A stretch of 5,457 bases of DNA from Tannerellaceae bacterium (GTDB lineage Bacteria; Bacteroidota; Bacteroidia; Bacteroidales; Tannerellaceae), in the NCBI GenBank assembly GCA_031267205.1, contig JAIRZN010000024.1, positions 1 through 5,457 on the forward strand, given 5' to 3'. Position 1 is the stretch's first letter, and every line of letters begins with the position of its first letter. The translations under genes and the position numbers were made by a program. Of this stretch, positions 1 through 5,453 are shown piece by piece. A model generated the notes under the pieces. It was given only the letters and a program-made list of their open reading frames with translations. It did not search any database and was not told the origin of the DNA.

Positions 1-93
1 AGGGAGCGCCGGCTCGGGAAGCGTTTCTTTACAGGGGAAAAATAAGGAGTAAACGAGAATTACAGCGAAAAAAGTCAAAACCAAAGCTTTCAT
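1..93 (-). CDS. 5' end of a divergent exported protein, possible lipoprotein (partial)
   Basis: Reading the minus strand from the ATG at 93-91 gives 31 uninterrupted codons that run off the left edge. The protein begins MKALVLTFFAVILVYSLFFP and is followed directly by C-K-E-T-L-P-E-P. This is a short basic N-terminus, a hydrophobic core of about 16 residues, and then a cysteine at residue 21 followed by a charged and proline-rich stretch. That is the shape of a signal peptide, and the Cys suggests a lipoprotein. The residues before the Cys (L-F-F-P) are a poor match to the usual lipobox, so ordinary signal peptidase I cleavage or an N-terminal membrane anchor is also possible. No Shine-Dalgarno sequence precedes the ATG, as is usual in Bacteroidota. 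The gene is divergent from the 620-residue protein gene. Its mature part lies outside the window, so no function can be assigned. The start and export signal are moderately secure. Confidence 0.6.
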   Translation of the reverse strand, partial: MKALVLTFFAVILVYSLFFPCKETLPEPALP

Positions 94-254
94 AGTATAA
101 TAATTTAGATATGCGTTTAGTCAATAGATGCCTTACCGGAACAAAATGCTGCATAATAAGATAAGGTTGATTTGCCGGAAAGTGACGGAGGTACGGTTTT
201 ATTGATAAATTTGTAACCTGTAATTTTACTAACCTTTTAATTTATTTAGTTCCC
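94..254. promoter_or_regulatory. Divergent intergenic region
   Basis: This 161 bp A/T-rich spacer separates two divergent starts, so it should carry promoters in both directions. On the plus strand a TAnnTTTG element is visible at 206-213 (listed separately). On the minus strand I found no perfect TAnnTTTG match before the start at 93. A 6-base direct repeat CCGGAA occurs at 136-141 and 175-180, which is too short to call an operator. No tRNA, small gene or strong hairpin is apparent. Confidence 0.5.
206..213 (+). promoter_or_regulatory. Candidate Bacteroides-type -7 element for the two-gene operon
   Basis: TAAATTTG matches the Bacteroidota housekeeping -7 consensus TAnnTTTG. It would place transcription start near 218-221, giving a leader of about 35 nt before the ATG at 255. 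The partner -33 TTTG is not found at the expected 19-21 bp. The nearest TTTG, at 171-174, is 31 bp away. The promoter is therefore weak, dependent on an activator, or miscalled. A weak core promoter would fit a substrate-induced sugar locus, but that is inference. Confidence 0.35.
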
Positions 255-2117
255 ATGAGAAAATATCTTTTAGCGCTTTGCCTCGCTTCGGGGCTGCTTT
301 TCCTGCCTTGTGTTTTGATGGCGGGAAACTACGAAGGCTTTAAAGTTTCGGTTTACATCACGGCCAACGACGTTAACAGGATGACGAACGGAAGATGGTT
401 GGACAGCGTATGGACGGAAATCTCCTCGCGCCTGAAAATCGACAAAGTCTACATCGAATCGCATCGCGACGGGCGTTACACGTCGGAAGCCGCATTGTTG
501 GCCGCCAAAAAGTTTTTTACCTCCAAAAAAGTTGAGTACGGCGGCGGCATAACCTATACGCCCGAAAGCCACACGGGCAGGTGGGAAACTTTCTGTTACA
601 CAACCCCCGAAGGCCGCGCGGAGGTCAAGAAAATCGCCGAATACACGGCAAAGCATTTCGACGAGATATTACTCGACGATTTCTTCTTCAACAGTTGTAA
701 GTGCGAGCATTGCACGGAGGCGAAAGGGACGATGAACTGGACGGAGTTCCGTACGGAACTTATGCGCGACGCAGCCGAAAACCTTGTAGTCGGCCCGGCC
801 CATGCAACGAATCCACGATGCAAGGTGATAGTCAAATACCCCAATTGGTACGAGCATTTCCCCGCATTGGGCTTCGACCTGGCTGTTGAGCCGGGCATTT
901 TCGACGGCGTATGGTCGGGCACCGAATCGCGCAGCCCGTCGGCCGACCAGCATCTTCAAGCATACCTGAGCTACGAAATCATCCGCTACTTGGACAATAT
1001 ATCCAAAGGCCGAAACGGCGGCGGATGGATAGATGCCGGCGGCATGACGTATGCCGACAGGTACGCCGAACAGGCCTGGATGACGCTCTTCGGAAAGGCT
1101 CCCGAATGTACGCTCTTCGAGTTCGGAAGCCTTCAGAGGCCTATCGGCGACAATGTGAAGGGCGCCTGGCAAGGTACGGGGACGTCGTTCGACTGGGGAC
1201 GCCTTGGCGAAAAACCGACGCTCGCCTCCGTGGCCTCCGTTGCTTTTGAGGAAGTAAACAAGGTGTACAGCAAGCTCGGACGGCCTGTCGGCATCAAGTC
1301 CTACAAGCCGGCCAATTCGGTAGGCGACGACAACCTCCAGAACTTCTTCGGGATGATCGGGCTGCCGATAGAGATGACGCCAACCTTCCCCGAAGACGCC
1401 GAAGTGGTGTTGCTGACCGAACAAGCCGCCGGCGACAAGTTTTTGGTCAACAAGATAAAAAAGCAGCTCAAGGCGGGCAAGGAGGTGATCGTCACGTCGG
1501 GATTGGTGCAAAGGATCGGCGCCGAGCTGAGCGACATCGTGGAACTACGTATCGGCGGCAAGGCGTTTGTCAACGACTTCAGCTATTTCGGTAAGTCTAA
1601 GGAGAAGATGATACTCTCGCAACTCCTTTATTATACGAACGACGCCTGGGAAGATATTCCCGTCCATGACAAGGGCGTGACCGGATGGCCGTTGCTGCTT
1701 CAGGCGCGTTATGAAGACGGCTCGCTATGGGTGTTGACCGTTCCCGATTCGTATGCCGACCTGTACGAGCTGCCTGAAGGCGTCCTTAACCGTCTGCGCT
1801 CGGTAGCCGGAGCGGATGTGCCTGTACGCCTTGAAGGGCCGGCCAACGTGAGCCTGTTTGCCTACGACAATAATACTTTCATCGTCGAATCCTTCTCGGA
1901 CGAGCCTGTCAAGGTAAAGTTGGTCGTAAACGAACCCGCGAAGAAAATCACGGACATGATAAGCGGCGCCACGATCGCGCCTGAGGTCGCCCCCGCTCAA
2001 CCGCAGGGCTTCCCCTTCTTTATGCGCGCCCGCATCTGGCTGAGGGATTCAAAGGACGCCAATACGTATGAAGTCGAAGTAAAACCTCATAGCTTCAGAG
2101 CCTTCAAACAACTTTAA
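255..2117 (+). CDS. Secreted glycoside-hydrolase-like protein, predicted TIM barrel, family not assigned
   Basis: This encodes 620 residues. Residues 1-23 form a signal peptide (MRKYLL, hydrophobic core, cleavage near V-L-M-A|G-N), which supports the ATG at 255; there is no Shine-Dalgarno sequence. Residues about 28-335 read like a (beta/alpha)8 barrel: strands such as F-K-V-S-V-Y-I-T (29-36), K-V-Y-I-E-S (64-69), E-I-L-L-D-D-F-F-F (137-145), C-K-V-I-V-K-Y (189-195) and G-V-W-S-G-T-E-S-R (218-226) end in acidic or aromatic residues. D141/D142 and E224 are possible active-site acids, and D260 is another. A Cys cluster C148-x-C150-xx-C153 follows the D-D strand. Residues about 382-430 (A-E-V-V-L-L-T-E, later K-E-V-I-V-T-S-G) resemble the Rossmann/GATase-like domain found after the barrel in GH42-type enzymes. 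Residues 480-620 look beta-rich. A GH3 gene follows after 21 bp, so a role in oligosaccharide breakdown is likely. Family, substrate and catalytic residues are inferred, not recognised. Confidence 0.75.
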   Translation: MRKYLLALCLASGLLFLPCVLMAGNYEGFKVSVYITANDVNRMTNGRWLDSVWTEISSRLKIDKVYIESHRDGRYTSEAALLAAKKFFTSKKVEYGGGITYTPESHTGRWETFCYTTPEGRAEVKKIAEYTAKHFDEILLDDFFFNSCKCEHCTEAKGTMNWTEFRTELMRDAAENLVVGPAHATNPRCKVIVKYPNWYEHFPALGFDLAVEPGIFDGVWSGTESRSPSADQHLQAYLSYEIIRYLDNISKGRNGGGWIDAGGMTYADRYAEQAWMTLFGKAPECTLFEFGSLQRPIGDNVKGAWQGTGTSFDWGRLGEKPTLASVASVAFEEVNKVYSKLGRPVGIKSYKPANSVGDDNLQNFFGMIGLPIEMTPTFPEDAEVVLLTEQAAGDKFLVNKIKKQLKAGKEVIVTSGLVQRIGAELSDIVELRIGGKAFVNDFSYFGKSKEKMILSQLLYYTNDAWEDIPVHDKGVTGWPLLLQARYEDGSLWVLTVPDSYADLYELPEGVLNRLRSVAGADVPVRLEGPANVSLFAYDNNTFIVESFSDEPVKVKLVVNEPAKKITDMISGATIAPEVAPAQPQGFPFFMRARIWLRDSKDANTYEVEVKPHSFRAFKQL

Positions 2118-2138
2118 TCAACATTAATAATATATGTG

Positions 2139-4298
2139 ATGAAAACAAGGTATATGTTTTTGATATTAGTCGCCGCAGCCTTCTCACTGTCGCTTACGGC
2201 GCAAACAGCCTATCCGTTTCAGAACCCCGCTCTGAGCGACGACGCGCGACTCGACAACCTGCTGTCGCTTATGACGCTCGACGAAAAAGTGAACTCGCTC
2301 AACTCCGAGTGGAACGTCCCCCGCCTTGGTATCCGAAGGATGGGCCACCTCGAAGGGCTACACGGAGCCGCAATATCCTGGAACGGCGGTCGCGGCAGCC
2401 AGAATCCCTCTCCAAGCACCACCTTCCCGCAGTCATACGGCCTGGGCGAAACCTGGGATACGGACATCGTCCGCAAGGCGGCCGACTTGGAAGCGACCGA
2501 AATGCGCTATTACGCGCAGAGTCCTAAGCTCGGAAACGGCATGCTGATAATGCGTGCGCCTAATGCCGACCTTGCGCGCGACCCACGCTGGGGACGTACG
2601 GAGGAGAGCTTCGGCGAGGACGCCTACCTGACGGCCCGCATGACGGTAGCCTTCGTGAAAGGCTTGCAGGGCGATCATCCCAAGTACTGGAAAGCGGCGT
2701 CGCTGATGAAGCACTTCATGGCGAACAGTAACGAAGACGGTAGAGACTCAACGTCGTCGGATTTCGACGAACGCCTGTTCCGCGAGTACTACGGCTATCC
2801 TTTTTATAAAGGTATAACCGAGGGAGGCTCGCAGGCGTTCATGGCGTCTTATAACGCATGGAACGGCGTGCCGATGACCGTAAACCCGATCCTCGAAAGC
2901 GTGACGCGCAAAGAGTGGGGTAACAAAGGCATTATATGCACCGACGGAGGAGCTTTCCAACTCCTGCTCAACGCCCACCACTACTACAAAACCGCAGCCG
3001 AAGGAGCGGCGGCCGTTATAAAGGCCGGCGTCGGACAGTTCCTCGACACCTACCGCACCGAAACGCTCGAAGCCCTACGCCTTGGATTGTTGACGGAGAA
3101 GGATATTGATCATGCCATCCGCGGCAACTTTTATGTCGCCCTCAAGCTTGGGCTTTTAGACGGCGACCAAATCAACCTGCCATACGCCAATATAGGCGTC
3201 ACGGATACGGTGCGCACCTGGGAACAGCCCGAAACACGCAGCTTTGTCCGCGAACTGACGGCCAAATCCGCCGTCTTGCTCAAGAACTCGGACAACCTGC
3301 TGCCGATAGATAAAAATAAGATCAAATCCATAGCCGTAATAGGCCCGCGCGCCAATGACGTTCTCTTGGACTGGTACAGCGGAACGCCGCCGTACGCCGT
3401 CTCCGTCCTCGATGGAATCAGGAACGCTGTCGGTAAGGATGTGAAGGTGAACTACGCCTATTACAACGAAATGGACGAAGCTACCATCGCGGCCGCCAAC
3501 TCCGACGTCGCCATAGTAGTTGTAGGCAATCACGTATGGGGCTGGCAGCGTCAATGGAAATTCTCCCCCGTCCCAAGCGACGGAAGGGAGGCTATAGACA
3601 GGAAAGCTCTGGGCCTGGAACAGGAGGAACTGCTAAAGCTCGTCCGCAAGGCCAACCCGAATACGGTGATGGTTCTCCTTAGCAGCTTCCCTTACGCCAT
3701 CAACTGGTCGCAGGAGAATGTACCGGCCATCATCCACTTAGCCAACAACAGCCAGGAACTTGGCAACGGCCTTGCCGACGTCATCTTCGGAGACTATAAC
3801 CCTGCCGGCCGCACGACGCAGACATGGGTGAAGGATATTACCGACCTGCCCCCGATGATGGACTACGATCTGACGCACGGCAGGACGTATATGTTTTTCA
3901 AAGGCAAACCCCTGTACGCCTTCGGCCACGGACTAAGCTACACCACGTTTGCATACTCGAACCTGAACATCAAAAACCAGTCGCCCGAAGGCGCCCTTGA
4001 AGTCAGCGTAGACGTAAAGAACACCGGGAAAAAGGATGGCGATGAAGTAGTACAGCTCTACGTAGCCTTCCCAAACTCCAAGGTGCAACGCCCCGTCAAA
4101 CAGTTGAAGGGCTTCAGCCGCGTCAACATCCCCGCCGGCGAGACCCGTCGCGTAGACCTTGCTCTGCAACCTGAAGACCTCTCCTACTGGTCGACGGACG
4201 AGCATAAGTTCGTAATCGAGCCGGGCGGCAAAATAAGCGTCATGATAGGCGCATCCTCCGAAGACATAAGGCTGAGGAAACAAGTGGAGCTGAAGTAG
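2139..4298 (+). CDS. Secreted glycoside hydrolase family 3 enzyme (beta-glucosidase/beta-xylosidase type)
   Basis: This 719-residue GH3 enzyme should release non-reducing-end beta-linked sugars from oligosaccharides by a retaining mechanism. The signal peptide is at 1-21 (cleavage near L-T-A|Q). The GH3 N-terminal barrel (about 30-340) contains N-A-D-L-A-R-D-P-R-W-G-R (142-153), E-S-F-G-E-D (156-161), K-H-F (191-193) and I-C-T-D-G-G-A-F, where D269 aligns with the GH3 nucleophile. The alpha/beta sandwich (about 375-565) has G-R-E-A-I-D-R (482-488), where E484 aligns with the usual acid/base, and G-D-Y-N-P-A-G-R (551-558). The F-G-H-G-L-S-Y-T-T-F motif (595-604) leads into a C-terminal fibronectin-III-like domain (618-719, including V-K-Q-L-K-G-F). 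No PA14 insert is present. I chose the ATG at 2139; a GTG directly before it at 2136 would add one residue. The gene lies 21 bp after its neighbour, so co-transcription is likely. Linkage and sugar specificity cannot be read from the sequence; the C-terminal half resembles xylosidase-like GH3 members. Confidence 0.95.
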   Translation: MKTRYMFLILVAAAFSLSLTAQTAYPFQNPALSDDARLDNLLSLMTLDEKVNSLNSEWNVPRLGIRRMGHLEGLHGAAISWNGGRGSQNPSPSTTFPQSYGLGETWDTDIVRKAADLEATEMRYYAQSPKLGNGMLIMRAPNADLARDPRWGRTEESFGEDAYLTARMTVAFVKGLQGDHPKYWKAASLMKHFMANSNEDGRDSTSSDFDERLFREYYGYPFYKGITEGGSQAFMASYNAWNGVPMTVNPILESVTRKEWGNKGIICTDGGAFQLLLNAHHYYKTAAEGAAAVIKAGVGQFLDTYRTETLEALRLGLLTEKDIDHAIRGNFYVALKLGLLDGDQINLPYANIGVTDTVRTWEQPETRSFVRELTAKSAVLLKNSDNLLPIDKNKIKSIAVIGPRANDVLLDWYSGTPPYAVSVLDGIRNAVGKDVKVNYAYYNEMDEATIAAANSDVAIVVVGNHVWGWQRQWKFSPVPSDGREAIDRKALGLEQEELLKLVRKANPNTVMVLLSSFPYAINWSQENVPAIIHLANNSQELGNGLADVIFGDYNPAGRTTQTWVKDITDLPPMMDYDLTHGRTYMFFKGKPLYAFGHGLSYTTFAYSNLNIKNQSPEGALEVSVDVKNTGKKDGDEVVQLYVAFPNSKVQRPVKQLKGFSRVNIPAGETRRVDLALQPEDLSYWSTDEHKFVIEPGGKISVMIGASSEDIRLRKQVELK

Positions 4299-4514
4299 AA
4301 AAGCAGCATGTGAAAAACTACGCATTTACGTTAAAAAGCAAAGTAGGATTTGGCGACAATGCCATTCGTGCTTACATTTGCGCCCGTCTGTGGTAAAAAA
4401 TGAAGCCTTAGAGAAGGTTTTATGTTATCATATCCTGAAAGCCAGGAGCCGGAATACGGGAAATAAATAAATAAAAAGACCGCTTCCGGTTAAGTTTAAC
4501 GTAAAAATTACATT
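4299..4514. other. Intergenic spacer and long 5' leader of the thioredoxin-fold gene
   Basis: This 216 bp stretch holds the promoter at 4349-4380 and a leader of about 130 nt. I see no convincing terminator after the GH3 stop codon: there is no GC-rich stem followed by a T run. In the leader an 8 bp stem with one G-U pair can form between 4447-4454 and 4484-4491, but its 29 nt loop makes it modest. A 14-codon open frame (ATG 4422, stop 4464-4466) is preceded by AGAAGG. It may be a chance ORF or a leader peptide. I recognise no known riboswitch class. Confidence 0.5.
4349..4380 (+). promoter_or_regulatory. Strong Bacteroides-type promoter for the thioredoxin-fold gene
   Basis: TTTG at 4349-4352 and TACATTTG at 4373-4380 are separated by 20 bp. 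This matches the Bacteroidota primary-sigma consensus (-33 TTTG, 19-21 bp, -7 TAnnTTTG) at every defined position. Transcription would start near 4385-4388, leaving a leader of about 130 nt before the ATG at 4515. This supports reading the small gene as its own transcription unit, separate from the upstream glycosidase pair. Confidence 0.8.
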
Positions 4515-5006
4515 ATGAAGGTAAAAACTTATGTTCTCGCCGGAGCGACGGTTTTGTTATACATCTCTGCCGCCTCGCAAGACGTAAGATACGAAGGGAT
4601 TACCCCTGGCGATCTTGCTCCGGGAATAAAGTCTTTGGGAAACAAAAGCGATTTATGTTTCCACAACAGTTCGAACCGTTACACCCTGCTGAACTTCTGG
4701 GCCTCTTACGATGCCGAATCAAGAGCGCGTAACGTCGAACTGGCGAACAAAGTAAGTAGCTTGGATGATGACAAAATTGCATTGTGCTCTGTTTCTTTTG
4801 ACGAGAATCCATCTGTTTTCTCGGGAATAATAAAGATAGACAAACTAAGCCGGGATACGCAATTTAATGATGTTGAAGGAAAAAAATCGGCGTTATACCG
4901 CAAGTATAACCTGAAAAAGGGATTCACAAACTTTCTTATTGATCGGAACGGGATAATTGTCGCAAAAGGCATTACGCCCGAAGAATTGGCGAACTTGATT
5001 AACTGA
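4515..5006 (+). CDS. Exported thioredoxin-fold protein lacking the CxxC active site
   Basis: This encodes 163 residues. Residues 1-21 form a signal peptide (MKVKTYVLAGATVLLYISAA, cleavage near there), so the protein is exported, probably to the periplasm. The mature part follows the TlpA/redoxin pattern: a short N-terminal strand region, then Y-T-L-L-N-F-W-A-S-Y-D-A-E-S-R (56-70), a C-S-V-S-F-D strand (91-96), and N-F-L-I-D-R-N-G-I-I-V-A-K-G (139-152) with a final helix. Where TlpA proteins have W-C-x-x-C-R, this has Y65-D66-A-E-S69-R70, so both redox cysteines are replaced. The usual cis-proline before T-x-F-L-I-D is phenylalanine (F137). Only C48 and C91 remain in the mature protein, far apart in sequence. 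A disulfide-exchange role is therefore unlikely; binding, scaffolding or chaperone roles are guesses. I recall similar Cys-less proteins in other Bacteroidales (unverified). The gene has its own promoter and terminator, and its codons look more A/T-rich than those of the upstream genes. Confidence 0.85.
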   Translation: MKVKTYVLAGATVLLYISAASQDVRYEGITPGDLAPGIKSLGNKSDLCFHNSSNRYTLLNFWASYDAESRARNVELANKVSSLDDDKIALCSVSFDENPSVFSGIIKIDKLSRDTQFNDVEGKKSALYRKYNLKKGFTNFLIDRNGIIVAKGITPEELANLIN

Positions 5007-5030
5007 CAAGATTGATGTATCTACGGTGCG

Positions 5031-5089
5031 GCGAGGCCGGACAAATCGAATTTAGCGTTCGGTTTTCCGGCCTCGCTTATTATTTATTG
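5031..5089 (+). terminator. Long intrinsic terminator after the thioredoxin-fold gene
   Basis: GCGAGGCCGG (5031-5040) pairs perfectly with CCGGCCTCGC (5067-5076). The stem continues inward with a single bulged C at 5042: 5041 with 5066, 5043-5045 with 5063-5065, 5046 with 5062 (U-G), and CGAA 5047-5050 with TTCG 5058-5061, closing on a 7 nt loop. About 19 bp in all is followed by TTATTATTTATTG. It lies 24 nt after the stop codon at 5006. The symmetry means it could also work for transcription from the right, although the T-rich tail is on the plus side. Confidence 0.85.
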
Positions 5090-5133
5090 TCATCACCCCA
5101 TCCCCCGTCCCGTATGAAGGATAAGAAGAATAA

Positions 5134-5228
5134 TTTGGGCGTGCCCCCCTGCGGGGGTCGGGCTATCCGCTACAAGTCCTCGCTCGCTACGCTCGTTCCG
5201 GTCTTTCCGCTACTATCCCTCACGCAAA
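5134..5228. repeat. REP-like palindromic intergenic element
   Basis: This element of about 95 bp has inverted ends: TTTG-GG-CGTG (5134-5143) pairs with CACGCAAA (5221-5228) over 8 bp with a GG bulge. Just inside the left end is a tight hairpin, CCCCC-TGC-GGGGG (5145-5157). The core carries TCCGCTAC twice (5166-5173 and 5206-5213), flanking a CTCGCTCGCTACGCTCG segment. From memory, elements reading GGGCGTGCC, GGTCGGGCTATCCGC and CCCTCACGCAAA are common between genes in Bacteroidota genomes; I could not check this here. It encodes nothing credible. Confidence 0.6.
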
Positions 5229-5254
5229 CGCGGGGGGCCGGCTTTTATGCATGC

Positions 5255-5287
5255 CGCCCCTACATTAACCCCCGCTGGCGCGGGCTT
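5255..5287 (-). repeat. Palindromic repeat unit, left copy (inverted)
   Basis: Read on the minus strand this unit is a CGGGCT/AGCCCG-type arm, then GCCCGCGCCAGCGGG (5285-5271), a 4 nt spacer, and AATGTAGGGGCG (5266-5255). It is the inverted partner of the copy at 5424-5453: the 12 bp AATGTAGGGGCG block is identical and the 15 bp core differs at one base. Its core is also part of a tight hairpin (5277-5286 with 5290-5299, 3 nt loop, one G-U pair). Confidence 0.7.
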
Positions 5288-5299
5288 GTAGCCCGTGCC
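5277..5299. repeat. Stable small hairpin within the repeat cluster
   Basis: GGCGCGGGCT (5277-5286) pairs with AGCCCGTGCC (5290-5299) over 10 bp including one G-U pair, with a TGT loop. There is no T run after it, so it is not a standard intrinsic terminator. It is one of at least four GC-rich stem-loops in this end of the window. Confidence 0.6.
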
Positions 5300-5353
5300 G
5301 ATAGCTTGGTTGCGCACAATGTGTATTTCCCCGGGGAGGGGCCGGGGCTGCAC

Positions 5354-5391
5354 GCCCGCGCCAGCGGGTTCCCCGATCCGGCGGGGATACC
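5354..5391 (+). repeat. Palindromic repeat unit, middle copy with adjoining hairpin
   Basis: GCCCGCGCCAGCGGG (5354-5368) is the exact reverse complement of 5271-5285. It is followed by a second stem, GGTTCCCCG (5367-5375) with CGGGGATACC (5382-5391), which has one bulge and a 6 nt loop. A 4 bp stem GGGC/GCCC (5345-5348 with 5354-5357) sits on its left. This copy lacks the AATGTAGGGGCG block found beside the other two cores. Confidence 0.65.
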
Positions 5392-5423
5392 TATACATAT
5401 ATTATAAGGTGACGTTTTAAATT

Positions 5424-5453
5424 AAGCCCGCGCCGGCGGGAAATGTAGGGGCG
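5424..5453 (+). repeat. Palindromic repeat unit, right copy
   Basis: GCCCGCGCCGGCGGG (5426-5440) differs at one base from the other two cores. After a single A comes AATGTAGGGGCG (5442-5453), the exact reverse complement of 5255-5266. With the left copy it forms a roughly 30 bp imperfect inverted repeat enclosing 5288-5423. The repeat appears to run on beyond the window edge, so its full length is unknown. Confidence 0.65.

Noticed and set aside
136..180. CCGGAA direct repeats at 136-141 and 175-180 as an operator
   Set aside because: Six bases is too short to stand out, the spacing has no obvious helical logic, and the same hexamer occurs elsewhere in the window, for example at 4449-4454.
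508..533. Runs of A5, T6 and A6 close together as a possible phase-variation or slippage site
   Set aside because: The runs are short and encode an ordinary A-K-K-F-F-T-S-K-K-V segment in an intact frame. Nothing else suggests programmed slippage.
669..1511. A 280-codon open frame on the minus strand inside the 620-residue protein gene
   Set aside because: It is fully antisense to a gene with a clear signal peptide and coherent fold pattern. It looks like a product of the GC-rich third positions of the real gene.
2136..2138. GTG as the start of the GH3 gene
   Set aside because: It adds only one residue before an ATG at 2139 that gives a normal signal peptide. Starts at ATG are far more common and neither has a Shine-Dalgarno sequence.
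4299..4348. Terminator after the GH3 gene
   Set aside because: Only a 4 bp GCTG/CAGC match across an 11 nt loop was found near the stop, with no T run, so it is too weak to report.
5213..5398. A 61-codon open frame on the minus strand in the repeat cluster
   Set aside because: It consists almost wholly of the repeat units read in reverse. Translated repeats of this kind can appear as false hypothetical proteins.
5012..5407. A 131-codon open frame on the plus strand after the thioredoxin-fold gene
   Set aside because: It runs through the terminator hairpin and then through palindromic repeats. It has no signal peptide, domain or gene-like codon pattern, and its residues are just the translated repeat.
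5134..5453. CRISPR array
   Set aside because: The repeats differ in orientation and spacing, their intervals are not uniform, and no leader or cas gene is present.
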